A stretch of 64,000 nucleotides of DNA, taken from NCBI RefSeq assembly GCF_041146795.1, contig NC_135172.1, forward strand, positions 13,134,137 through 13,198,136, written 5' to 3'. Of this stretch, positions 1 through 11,130 are shown piece by piece. Each line of letters starts with the position of its first letter. Position 1 is the stretch's first letter. The translations under genes were made by a program, and so were the position numbers. The notes under the pieces are model-generated. The model did no database searches. It was not told the origin of the DNA and saw only the letters and a program-made list of their open reading frames with translations. The DNA comes from Maylandia zebra (lineage: Eukaryota; Chordata; Actinopteri; Cichliformes; Cichlidae).

Positions 1-60
1 AATGAAAAATCAGCACATGCTGACTTCACAACGTCACTATGAATCCAAACAATTTGGTGG

Positions 61-540
61 ACTCCTAATTGCAGGAGCCCTCTTCACTCTTTCTGCTCTT
101 TAGCAGTTAGAGACATGGCCACGAGATGGAGCCATTATCATAACTCATCATTTCAACAACTGCTTGTGCTTTCAATATAACAGTCTCTACTGTTGAGGGA
201 TGATTTAATCACCTGCTCTGAGGTTCATGCATGTAGTGGTAATATTGTATCCTGTTACTCTGTTTCACTTTGTAAATGTGTTTTACACATTTTTTTTTTT
301 TTTTTACAAAGATTGCAGTTGTCTCTTCTGGATGATAATTCATCTGAGCTCAGTTCATGAAATGGTTAAAATGCAACAAAAAACATCTGAATATATTTCT
401 TGCCCAAGTGTGTGTCTGTGCGTATTTGTGTGTGTGTGTAACAGGTTACAGTTTTGGCTTGTTTAGTGCCCAGCCATAACATTGCGAAGAAACAAGAAGT
501 GTCTGCTAGTTACTGCAAGTGTCACATACATAGATTCTAG
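61..540. repeat. Decayed paralogous copy of 10265-10700
   Basis: The two stretches align along their length: a shared ATGGCCAC-AGATGG-GCCATTATCATAACTC block, a shared run around CACCTG-TCTGAGG-TCATGCA, a TG-rich stretch, then a shared CAGCCATAACA-TG-GAAGAAACA block. They are diverged and non-coding. The spacing of about 10.2 kb on either side of the Ig gene suggests an old segmental duplication rather than a high-copy repeat, but copy number was not checked. Confidence 0.6.
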
Positions 541-899
541 GTCTGACGAACAGTCTCAGTTGTGGGCAAAAGACAAAAACCAGTAAAATTCTAAAATGTG
601 TTTCAGTACTCTAAATGCTAAGATCAACAGGAAACAGTGGAACCAATATATCGTTGACACTTAAAAACTTTTCTTGAGTATTGATATCTCAAAATAGTTT
701 AATTTGTGTGATACCACATGTATGCAGTTTGATTGTCAGTCAGGTTACAGCTGGTGCTACAAATCACAATGTTGAAGAAGCTCTTTGAATGTGAACCTAT
801 TTTGATACGAGATGAATACACTTCGTGTTACTCATGAAACATTGAAAGAACTTATATGATTGACCAAAATATAAGTTTCAATAAATACAAACAAATGGT

Positions 900-1065
900 T
901 TTATAGTTTGTTTGTGAAAACCTTCCCTGTGGGATATGTGATGGAGGACGGCTTATCCACTGATGCTTGTTTGTAAGAACGCATGATTGTATAAGCATAA
1001 GTCACACTGTAGCACCTTTGAAATGGAATCTGGACAAAAATAAATGAAATGAAATATTTGTATCC
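900..1065. repeat. Decayed copy of the sequence just 3' of the Ig C2 exon (3605-3745)
   Basis: Both stretches read GGGA-ATGTGATGGA, then a GGCT-AT segment, a TAAGCATAAGTCACA / TAGTGTACGTCACA segment, and end in ATGAAATGAAATATT. In the other copy this sequence lies directly downstream of the Ig exon donor. This copy may therefore mark a lost Ig exon. No Ig-coding sequence is visible beside it. Confidence 0.5.
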
Positions 1066-1204
1066 AGATCATTTTTTTATAATAATACTGTAATATACTA
1101 ATAATACTGTGTGTACAGTGTCTGTCAGACATGATTTATATATAACTCACTCACTTACTGCACATAATGTCCTCTTTGTTTAATAATCACTCACTGTATA
1201 TACT

Positions 1205-1297
1205 GTTCTCTCTGTTTTCGCACAGGTAACATTTCACTGCGTGTTGTACTTGTATAACTATGCACGTGACAAATAAAGAATCTTGAATCTTGTGGTG
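1205..1297 (+). repeat. 3' tail of a non-LTR (L2-like) retrotransposon
   Basis: The sequence ends in GTGACAAATAAAGAATCTTG followed by a partial TTGAATCTTG repetition. This is the usual form of fish L2/CR1-type LINE 3' ends with a short tandem tail. No coding part is left. Confidence 0.45.
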
Positions 1298-1334
1298 TGG
1301 GAAATCTTGAGTGATCCTTATGGGCAGAAATCTG

Positions 1335-1620
1335 TGCCATCAGAAACTGAATTTGAATAAGTTCAATTTGAATTTGAATTGCTCAGATTGAATCTGAATT
1401 GTAACTTGAATAAATGCTTTTGAAAACTGAATTTGAATTAGTCTAATTTGAAATTGAATTTTATATTTTGAAAATGAATTAATTTGCTTTGAAACTGCAT
1501 TTTATCCTTTAAAAATTCAGCTCTCGAATAATTTCAGTTTCACTTCTCACCATTCAGTTTCAGTTCTACAATTCAATTTCAGTTCCAAAATTCAGTTTTT
1601 TGGAACTTACATCCGGTTCC
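1335..1620. repeat. Degenerate AATTTGAATT-type simple repeat
   Basis: Many imperfect units of GAATTTGAATT and its reverse type (AAATTCAGTTT) run through this stretch. The two halves have opposite polarity, so the segment could fold into a weak hairpin. Confidence 0.5.
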
Positions 1621-1822
1621 GGTTCAAGCGCAAATTAATAGAACTACGTTTTACTAGCGAACCGAAAGTGTTACTGACGGGAATCTACAGCGTCTTGAGC
1701 TGAATTAAGACTTCAGAAGTCATTCGTCATGTCGAATGACCAGCGGATAAACTCTCAGGTTGGTAATAAATGTATTACATGTATAAGAACAAGCGTCATG
1801 TTAACAAATGATAGCCGTACAG

Positions 1823-3255
1823 TAGAGCTGGGCGATATAAGATTTTTTCATATCACGATATGTTTTTTTCATTTCAGGCGATAACGATATCTATCACGAT
1901 ATAAGCCAAATAACTATATTTGTAAGATTTAAATGTGCCGTTGCTCACAAGTAAAATGTGAAATAATCAGCAGCTTGTTTTTATTTAAATATTTATTTCC
2001 CATAATAAGTTCATCCATTAAGCGGACGCGAATGGATGGATGAAGTTCAACAGGGTAGATGTTGGAACATGAGACTTTTTCAGATAAATAAAGGCAAATA
2101 TTGCAAACTACACAAAAGGCAGCCGCTAAACCGTTTAAGTTTCAAAATAGAACAAACGAAACAGACTACTAAATTATCAATTCCACTTAGAAACAAAATA
2201 TTAATTCTAAAAATAAATCTTAGTTTGTTTTACAGAAGAACAGACAAAACTGACTAACTTTTGTCAATATCAAATAAACTGAGAACTAAAAGGAAATTCT
2301 CAATCTCTCCTTGTTGTATAGCTGAGCTTTTCAAACAGTTTTAACAGTTACTTTAGTCTGACAAAAGCCGAATGACGAATTAGCGCTTCCAGTCAGAGAC
2401 TGAGGCTACGTCCACACGTACACGGGTATTTTTGAAAACGGAGATTTTCCGTTTTCGTTTTAAAAAATAATCCCGTCCACACATAAAGGCAGAAATGAAG
2501 GAAAACGCTGCTATGAACATGCCAAAGCAGCAGGTGGCGCTAGATTCCTAACCATGCAGAAATGTTGGCCAATCAGAAGTCTAGAAGCCTCGTTGGGAAA
2601 AAGTAAACAAAGCTGGGGCATAGAAGCAGAACCGAGTCGTATGTGTGGAGGGACAGTAACTGTGTGTATATGTAAGCATTTAAACACTGCAGAGAGTAGA
2701 ATTAACAGTAACAGTATTGTAGAAATTCATTTCACCGAAACAATAACGTGGCGCAGTGTGACGCATGCACCAGTTTATTGTATTTCCAGACTTGCTTTCG
2801 GCACAATTTACAGTGCACGCTACTCTGTTTTTTGTCAGACTTGAAATAGCCGAAATACCTTCACACTACAGAACTTCTATGGCTCTTCCGTTCGACAATC
2901 TCTCCGGCATTGGAACCATCATCTGTTTTCTCTTCGGTCACGCTCGGTTGATTTTTCTAGTCGGCACACTCATTTCCTCCATTACCCGGGCAGTACGGTG
3001 GCTGGCTGCTTCCCAAACAAATACACATGTGCGGCTTGGCACTTGTGCTGTACGTAACAAGTCACGCGACGTGACGCTGCGGCTGTGATTGGTTCGGTTC
3101 TGCGCTGCTTAATTTGGATTGGCTGACCTTTTTTTTTTAAATTTTTTTTTTTTAAGAGGACAAGAGCGGCGAGGTCTATCGCGATAGTTTAATTTCTCTA
3201 TCGAGTAAAAGTTATATCGCGATACATATCGTTATCGTTCTATCGCCCAGCTCTA
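1823..3255. mobile_element. Non-autonomous hAT-type DNA transposon, 1433 bp
   Basis: The termini are perfect 15-bp inverted repeats TAGAGCTGGGCGATA, continued by AT-rich CGATAT-type subterminal repeats. An 8-bp target duplication CCGTACAG flanks the element at 1815-1822 and 3256-3263. Length and target-site size fit the hAT superfamily. No transposase is left; the short ORFs inside have no recognisable domain. A piece beginning near 2406 (CTACGTCCACACGTACACGG) resembles the end of another fish repeat, so the element may be composite. Confidence 0.85.
2527..2540 (+). promoter_or_regulatory. CTCF-like motif inside the hAT element
   Basis: GCAGCAGGTGGCGC differs from the consensus CCASYAGRKGGCRS at one position. 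This is a motif match only; occupancy is unknown. Confidence 0.25.
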
Positions 3256-3783
3256 CCGTACAGTAACTGTTATGCTTATTGTAGCTGTTAGCTAAAAACG
3301 CTCATTTAGCTTAGTTTGCCTTTCATCAGTCACTACATTATTAATATGCATATTTTATACCCTGCTATTTCTTTACTATTTTTCTCAATTACCATAGTTT
3401 TGTGTACATGCTCTGTCTTCTCCTAAGGAAAAGCCTCGCTTTGCTTTGTTTAATTTTATATCTTGCACCCATTTCCATTATACATGTCTTCAAACATAGT
3501 TTAATGTGATTAAATACATATGTGATTCAGATTAAATCATGTTTAAAAAGTGAATATACAAACAGTGTACTTCAGAGATCAGTAAGAAGATGTGTTTGTG
3601 TGTTCACCTCTGGGAAATGTGATGGAACAAGGCTCATGTTCTGATCCCTGCTGATAAGGACACATTTCGCTTTTAGTGTACGTCACATTGAAGCATGTTG
3701 GTGTGATGAAATCTAGATGAAATGAAATATTAGAGTACTGAGTATGTTTACTGAGAATCATTTGACTGAACATCATGACTCAC

Positions 3784-5438
3784 CCACAGAGACTTGAGGG
3801 GCTCTGAGATGCTCGTAGCCTTTGACAGCACAGGAGTATGTGACTGCTTCCTCACTGCTGAGCAGCTCTTGGTACCAGGGAGACCAGTCCTCATAGAGAA
3901 ACTCTCTGTTCTTGTACCAGATGTAGGCTGCAGGCTTTTCAGTCAGAGGACAGCTGCTGCTGCACATCAGTGTTACTGTCTGTCCCTCTGTGGCAGGAAT
4001 CACCTTTACCTGCAGCTCTGAGAGGATCATTAATTGAAATAATATCAATACATTGATTATTCATAGATGAGTTCTTAACGCGTTTGATAAAACCACTGTA
4101 CCTGCAACACTGAGAGAAATTCCCCTTTGGCCACAGTCTGATTTGTCAGCAGGTTCTCTGCAGCAGTAAATGTTTGCATCATTCTCTGCTAGATTGTTGA
4201 CTGTCAGAGTCAAGTTACTATCTGCTGACATGCTGTACTTTCCATCTGCAGATGTCTCAATCTTGAAGCCCCCCCTGTGTACACTGTACCAGTTCATGCT
4301 TGATGTTGGATGTTGATGTGAGCAGGACAGATTCACTGATGAACCTTTCAAGGCACAGATGCTGTTTGTTTGTCCCTGAACACCTTTAACACAACATTTG
4401 ATTAACAAGCATCTGTGCAGATTTACACAATTTCTATAACATTCATATGTTATTCTGACAATATAAGTTTCATGCATTTTTCCATGCAGCACTCTGAAAA
4501 TTGCTAATATATTGCAACGTTATCAGAGAACCATCAAATGTTTTGTTGCAAAAAGTCACAGGGTCAAGAAATGTATTAAAAACAGACCACCAAAGATTTG
4601 AGAAGAATCAAACGTGTTATTTTCCATTGATTTCATATTAACTGGAAAATTATAGTACTTCTTCTTCTGACCAAAACCCTCTCCGAACATTGTCTGGGAG
4701 GTTCCGGGTGCTGCTGCAGAAAACATTTGATCATTGAGAAATCAAATAACCAACAATCTTCAACTTGAAAGTAAATTCAGTGTTTTGGTCAATGACTTTT
4801 TTTTATGTCAAAAACATTTATTTATACATTTAAAGTTTTAAAGTTGTTTGTTTTGTCATTCTCACTTCATTGGCTGAAAATAAACAAAGGAAATGGGGAA
4901 ATATTCATTTTTCATTTAGTTGCATAATAATTCTGCACACTAATAGTTACCAACAAATATGAAAATCTCACTTTTACTTTCTTAAATATCCTGATTAGGC
5001 GCTGTAGTTGTTCGAGAATAATCATTTACGAAGCTATGTGAGCCAAGCCGGGAGTGAGTTAGTGTGGGTTAAACCCAGTGATTCATGGCACTGAAGCAAG
5101 GCCACGTTTAGTACATAATTCTGAGAAACTAGCAGCTTATGTAATAATAAAGTGTACTTTTTAGAAACAAGTGGCTGTGAAAGGACAGGAAGACCAGAAA
5201 AGATGATCTTACGGAATACAGCAAAATTCCTTCTTTTAGCATAAACTAAACAACAGCAAATGTTCATTTTACATGTCTCAAATATCTACAACTGTAAAAT
5301 GTTACCTATGCATTAATGCAACATTAACATACATATAAGTGGACATTGAATTAAGGGATCTGGTAAAACAGAATCTTTCCTACCTGAGAGAGAGAGAACA
5401 AAAACCCAGAACAAACATTCAGCTTCTGTGAAGAACAT
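3784..5438 (-). CDS. Ig-superfamily receptor, 5' three exons (CD22-like or sialoadhesin-like)
   Basis: Three exons with consistent phase-1 junctions are visible. Exon 5438-5384 encodes a signal peptide beginning MFFTEAECLFWVFVLSLS. Exon 4383-4102 encodes a V-like Ig domain that opens VQGQTNSICALKG; its B-strand Cys is in VNLSC, its core Trp in MNWYS and its F-strand Cys in ANIYCC. Exon 4017-3784 encodes a second Ig domain with VTLMC, IWYKN and VTYSC. All donors and acceptors are GT/AG, and the last exon ends with an open phase-1 donor. VQGQ...ICALKG followed by a tyrosine-containing C2 domain is typical of fish CD22-like surface receptors; that family name is from memory, not a search. No transmembrane or cytoplasmic exon is visible towards position 1. 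The gene is therefore either truncated by duplication and transposon decay or continues outside the window. A soluble form is possible but not shown. Confidence 0.6.
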
Positions 5439-5449
5439 GGCTGTTGCAG

Positions 5450-7580
5450 ACTTCACTGTCTAATCAGAAAGTTGACTAATGAGCTTTCAAAACCCTCAGC
5501 TGCTGTCTTATTAAAGAATGATTGCTTAAAAGCAGAAGTCATCTTCTTAAAACTACAAAGTCTTATGACCAAATGGACATGGAAATTACGGCAAATATGT
5601 GTGCATGCAACACCTTCAGATCACTTCCTCCTCCTATCAAATTAGTGCAGCAGCTATTCATATATGACATATAACAGCACGACAAAACATCTGTGTGTTG
5701 CTTTTGTTATTTTGAGATAAAAGCATCTTAAGCTCACCCACATGAAAACTTCCTTTGAGAAGCAGTATTATATTTTTCTTCTTGCTTTTACCACAATATT
5801 TTGAGATCACATATTTCACTATCAAGCATTTCCTCTTTTTGGCTCATTTTTATAATGTGTTTTATTCAGAGATTAAAAACTACTTACAGATACACCAGCT
5901 ACTGATGTTATACTAAAACCTAGTGAGGAATACTGCCTTTTAATGTCTGTTTATTTGCTTTTCTTTATCAGGCTCAGATTTGGAGTAGAGATTCTCAGTG
6001 GAGTGGAGACTGAAGTGCAGTCTGTTCTACCAATGGTCACCCCGAGTTAGCTCATCTTTAGCTCATCTTTCCATCCCGTTATAAGGAATCTTATGCATAA
6101 GTTTAATAAGGAAGATCTCAGGTCTCACATCTGTCTGCTCCCAGGTGTTGCCGGCTAATTCTAAGCTTCACGTCACTTCTACTTTCCCAGGTGAGAAGCT
6201 GTTTGGTGACATCACTGATGTTGTCCAATCATTTTTCTCCCAGCCTTCATCAGACAAAGTAGCACTCATGCCACATACTTTAAATCTCACTGCGCGTCTG
6301 TCACTCTCCTTTGCAGACGCCTTTGTGCAACCCACCTTCTCCACATCACCGCCTCTCATCACTCAGGCTGTATTCAAGCCTCCATATTCATCCCCACCCT
6401 CACAGGGAGTCCTGCTCTAATCCCTATCACTGCTGGGATCAACGGGCCATCGGAGTCTAACTGCCAAATACCTCTATCTAAATTCTGTACATTAATAAAT
6501 CATGGTCATTTCTTTCTTATGATCCTTCCGTACTGAATTATAGCTATGTTTCTGTGCCAAATCAAACATACTGATCCTTCCTCTGTTTCTGTTTTACTCC
6601 TTGACAATATGTTGTCTCTGCTGGTGTGATTACAGATACAAAGTATCCTGTTTCTCTCAATGTATCAAATGGGGGGGGGGGAATCAAATGCAGTGTAAAT
6701 GAACAACTCGTGGATAGCATTACTCAACCCTGTAATAATTCAATTTTTTGTTTATTTCTCTTTTTAAAGAAACATGAAGTCTCTGCAAGAGAAGTAAGGG
6801 CATGATACATGTGTGAATGCTGAACAATGAAAGAAGTATGACATGCAAAGATCAGAAAGGTGTCATATTATGCATCAACACCAGACATGTGTGAAATGAC
6901 TGCTGTGTAAAAAAAAATGTGCACCCAAAACACAAAAAGCACTGGCAGATGAAACAAGCAGAAAAGACTGTAACTGTAAAAGCAGAAATACACGATGAAA
7001 AAGCGAAGAAGAGAAAAACTGACAGAGAGAGGCATTTCTATTTATACACATTAACAGTTACAGTAGAGCAAAGAATAGCATGGCAGGAAATACAAAAACA
7101 GACGATGGACTCTTACAGAGATGCTTCTCTCCATGCATTCTTGCTGTTTCTGTTTCATGCAGGCTTTATGAATGCAGACAGCAAAATGAAGGGTGAAAAT
7201 GTGAAACATATGAAAATATGAATTCATTAATAAGGCTGGAATACCAAATGTTTCATCAGTAACAAAAGTGAAAACAGCTTGATCTGAGTACAACAGCTTA
7301 GCCTCCAATCTTATAAAACTGGACAGACTTTAGATATTCAGGTGAAAAAACTAAGATGTTGATCATAAACCAGGTTTCTAGCTGTTTTGTGTCTGTTATT
7401 ATTTGTTCAAAGTAGGGAGTGTGTGTGTTGGGGAGGCTTTAAGATAAGTTGTAAGACGATAATAGGAGACACCTGTGTATTTATTACTTATATGTACTTA
7501 TTATGGATTACAGCACTCTCAATAAAAATGTTGTTCATAAGCACAGGCAAAGCATCACTGGGGTTTTTGCTAAAGTCAGT
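5450..7580. other. Intergenic stretch, no gene recognised
   Basis: This stretch holds AT-rich sequence with a G10 run near 6670. A 91-codon ORF at 6145-6420 has no recognisable domain, and a Lys-rich ORF near 6919-7221 has coding-poor composition. I see no splice-supported exon or structured RNA here. Confidence 0.4.
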
Positions 7581-7584
7581 GTTC

Positions 7585-7720
7585 ATTAAGCACTTCCTCA
7601 ATAATTTTTGAAAGTAGAAGTAATTTGGAGATAGGGCGGTAGCTATAGGGTCCAAATAAAATATTTGAGGAACTTCTTGTTTTTCTTCTTGAGTCTTTGG
7701 CAGATGTGGCACAAACAAAG
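7585..7720 (-). pseudogene. LINE reverse-transcriptase fragment
   Basis: On the minus strand one frame gives DPYSYRPISKLLLLSKIIEE. This matches the conserved YRPIS-L-LLSKI-E block at the start of L2/CR1/Rex-type LINE reverse transcriptases. The frame is broken by stops on both sides. It is a short relic in the opposite orientation to pdgfa. Confidence 0.55.
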
Positions 7721-7947
7721 ACACTGTGAAAACTATAAATATGATGAAGTAATCTGAGTTGACCTTGCCTTTTAACCTTTCAAAAGCTGCACAATCACAG
7801 GAAAGGTCACAAAGAAAGATGCAGCTGTGATGAAGTGTCAGTGAGACCGAATCAGTCAAACACCCCAGAAAAAGACATTTCAGTTTGATTGACATATGTG
7901 AAGTTTTGTGATATGCTTGGTTGATGGATGAATATCTTACTTCATAG

Positions 7948-9628
7948 CAGAGGTGTGGACTCGAGTCACATGACTTGGACTCGAGTCAGACTCGAGTCAT
8001 TAATTTTATGACTTTAGACTTGACTTGAAAAAATGTTCTAAGACTTGTGACTTGACTTGGACTTTTACACCAATGACTTGGGACTTGAATTGGACTTGAA
8101 CCGGTTTACTTGAAAAGACTTGATATTTTACCCCAAATATAAAATTTAACATGCATATTATATAGAGATTGAAAATGTGACGTCATTCACGGGTAGAACC
8201 GCAAAGGATTCTGGGAACTCGTGGCAAGCGGTACTGGCGCACGCAGGCTTTCAATTGAAATCAGTTATACAGCGATAAAAAGAAACACAAAAATGTCAAG
8301 AAGCTGTTGTATTATTAACTGCAATAGCCGGTCGCATGACAGCCACGGGAAGCCGACGGGTAAAGAGATCGGTTGTTATCGGATTACGTCGTTGAAGAGA
8401 AATTGTTCAAGCCATGTTTCCGAAGTAACAAAGACGCGACGGATGGTCTGGATCGCAGCCATTCAAAGATCAAATATAACGTCCCAGAACACTCCAGCTC
8501 ACAGGTTAGTCTGCTCCAAGCATTTACACGAAGGTCAGTGTTTTTTAGTAGTTAATACGTCATTTTCATAACATAATTAGTGATATAGGTTACAAGCAAG
8601 TCTGGCGCTGAACAGAAATTGTTGCGCTATGCTCCTTTGTTTATTGTGCATAAATAGTGAATTGTCCTGACACAATATTGCGTTTCGCTTCTGTTATTAT
8701 GGTACATTGACAAAAACATATACTTTTATTCACAGGATAAAACAGTTGTTTTGTATCACTAATTGCCCAGTACGATTACAGCATACAATATTATTGTCAC
8801 TGCTACATTTCTGTGATGGGTACCAGAAATTATTTCCACTACTAATTAATTACCGTTGAGCTCAAAGGTCCTATTAATAAACGGTTAAGGAATGTGTATT
8901 TATGACGACAATTTGTGAGACTGGTAAACTTATGATACGTACGATGGTCTTTCGTTCTACACGGTGCATTTCAAGGTCCTGCACCCATCCGTCGGTAAAC
9001 TGTACCTGGGCTTGTTGCAGTGACCTGAAGTTACTAAACTTCATGAGTGTATGCACTCACTCCAAGAACCGTATGATTATAAATATGCATATAAATATGC
9101 TAAGATGAGATAGCTGACTTCATCTAACTAGCAAATGTTGTCCAGGCTACGTTGGTGATACAGTTTTTTTTAATGTGTATGATATTTTTGTCATGCGATT
9201 TTAAAGCTGGTCCTACAACCGCATCCAAGAATAACATGCAGCTTATCTCAGAACTGTCGGTGAAAATTATTCTTGGAGCTAGGTTTAATTGAGCTGCATT
9301 TTAAAGAGGTGCAATTTCACAATTTGTGTATATTTTCTAAGTTCACTATTTTGTCATGTGTTGAGAAAAACACAGATTTTAAAATTACATGGTCTAATAT
9401 TTACATTTAGCATAACTGCAACATTATTTTTTCTTTTTTTTTTTTAAAGACTCGAAAGGACTTGAAATTCAAAGTTTCAGACTTGTGACTTGACTCGGAC
9501 TTTTACACCAGTGACTTGAGACTCGACTCTGACTTGCCTGACATTACTTGAGACTTGACTTGAGACTTGAGGATAAAGACTTGAGACTTACTTGAGACTT
9601 GCAAAACAATGACTTGGTCCCACCTCTG
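7948..9628. mobile_element. DNA transposon with CAGAGGTG ends and an internal THAP exon
   Basis: Ends are CAGAGGTG...CACCTCTG, with long subterminal arrays of ACTTGGACTCGAGTC-type units in opposite orientation. An 8-bp target duplication CTTCATAG lies at 7940-7947 and 9629-9636. Size and target duplication fit hAT, and also P elements, which likewise make 8-bp duplications and whose transposases start with a THAP domain. The CAG-G-type terminus favours hAT. No catalytic domain is visible, so this is a non-autonomous copy. Confidence 0.8.
8293..8533 (+). pseudogene. THAP zinc-finger exon of a lost transposase
   Basis: From the ATG the frame reads MSRSCCIINCNSR, then a long basic spacer, a Trp in RRMVWIAAI, and VCSKHLHEG. 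This gives the THAP C2CH pattern (C-x4-C ... C-x2-H), the Trp of the fold, and the expected start at the first Met-Ser-Arg-Ser-Cys. A good donor, GAAG|GTCAGT, follows at 8534, so the exon once spliced to a downstream part that is now missing. It is most likely the DNA-binding N-terminus of the transposon's own transposase. Confidence 0.6.
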
Positions 9629-9639
9629 CTTCATAGCTT

Positions 9640-10264
9640 ATTCCCTGTTTTGGCTGTTTGGCATACAAGAGAGGGACCCAAAACACTGGACTCAGAGGAC
9701 AAGAATTAAACCCAAAAGCACCGAACATGATGACTTTGGAGGAAGTTAAACTACACACAAGACACAGAAGAACAGTCACCAAAATAAAAGAGGACGTGAG
9801 TATGTTTATGGCCTGGCTTTGTGCATATGTATGAGCTCTTACTGATGTGTCCCTTATGACTCTTTGAGGATGCGCCTATAATCTTAGCAAGCCTTGAAAA
9901 CTTAAAAATGACCCCACATATTTTCTAATGTAGTTCATTTTTCTCCAAGACAATACCTGTTGGTATCAAAGGTAACTGTAATATTTTAAAATTCTATTTC
10001 ATATTAATATTACACACTTTATTATTTCTTTTGTACAGTCGTTGTTTCAGCTAAAAAAAATATAAGGGGGTGGTAGACAAGGAGTACAAAACTCAAGTGT
10101 AGCAGTAAACATAATTTATTTACAATAAAACAAGCACAGGGCATTAAAAAAGGATAAAAACTAAAAACAAGCTAAATGTCCCACTTATATATTATATGTA
10201 CAGGTGAAACAGTCTTTAAAAAGATGCTCTAGCACCAACACCAACCATCACCGAAATCGCTCTT
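9640..10264. other. Unassigned intergenic stretch
   Basis: AT-rich sequence without a supported exon. A 64-codon minus-strand ORF at 9588-9782 overlaps the end of the transposon and has no recognisable domain. Confidence 0.3.
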
Positions 10265-10700
10265 TTCACCGAATGTGTCTCGCTGGCATTTAGGCACATG
10301 GCCACCAGATGGCGCCATTATCATAACTCGTATCAACAACAGCTTCTGCAATTTATGCAACAGTCCACTCTACAGAGGGTTTGAATCACCTGTTCTGAGG
10401 GCTCATGCAGGTATTAATAATACTGTCTCCTGTTCTCTGAATTCATGCTGTAATTTCACATATGTTGATATGATTTAGGAGCAAAGTTGTCTCTTTTGGA
10501 TGTTAATTCATCTGCTCACAGTGCATGAAATGGGAGAAAATCCTCATGTTTACATCAGAATCTGTTTGTCGCTCATGTTTATGTATATGTATGTGAGTGT
10601 GTGTGTGTTTAAAGCTGATTATAGTTACAGCGTTGTCTAGCATAATTTACAGCCATAACACTGTGAAGAAACAGGAAATGTCTCCAAGTGAGACAAGGCC

Positions 10701-10706
<6 letters not shown>
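10265..10706. repeat. Paralogous copy of 61-540
   Basis: See the first entry. This copy is better preserved in the CCACCAGATGGCGCC block. It is also followed by a longer TG tract. Confidence 0.6.
10302..10315 (+). promoter_or_regulatory. Predicted CTCF site
   Basis: CCACCAGATGGCGC matches the published-type consensus CCASYAGRKGGCRS at every position and sits in the context TGGCCACC...CCATTA. The paralogous site at 119-132 (CCACGAGATGGAGC) has one mismatch. This is a sequence match only. Confidence 0.4.

Positions 10707-10780
<74 letters not shown>
10707..10780. repeat. (TG)n microsatellite, about 37 units
   Basis: Uninterrupted TG dinucleotides. The reading frames through it are artefacts. 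Confidence 0.95.
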
Positions 10781-10781
<1 letters not shown>

Positions 10782-10981
10782 CATGTTCAGTATATGAGAA
10801 CTGAGCCATACAAAGATGATGTGCATGTGTGAAAACTTCTCATTCTGTGGTTATGCTATTTTACATTTTTTCATTGTATTTATTGTTCTCTAATTGATTT
10901 ATCTCTTAATTAAAAAACAGCGTCCTCTCCACTGAGCCGGAGTAAAAAGCCACAAACACACACAACTCACAAGCTTTAAAG

Positions 10982-11130
10982 CAGGGGTGTCAAACATAAG
11001 GCCCAGGGTCCAGCATAGACTTGCCAAAGACTCCAATCCGCACCACTGGACGGCTTTGAGCGCATGAATTCATGACTCTTAACTGTAGGTTTTACAGTTT
11101 GACTGATTAGTTTAGAAATTATTCAGACGT
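10982..11130 (+). mobile_element. hAT-like element, left-end fragment
   Basis: Begins CAGGGGTGTCAAACATAAGG, a common fish hAT terminus. The matching right end was not found. The retroposon at 11131-12748 was inserted inside this fragment or at its edge. Confidence 0.4.

Noticed and set aside
6145-6420. 91-codon Ser/Pro-rich ORF as a gene
   Set aside because: No domain, no splice context, and an open antisense frame over the same stretch.
10707-10780. Tandem array as a possible CRISPR or satellite
   Set aside because: Plain TG dinucleotide repeat without spacers, in vertebrate DNA.
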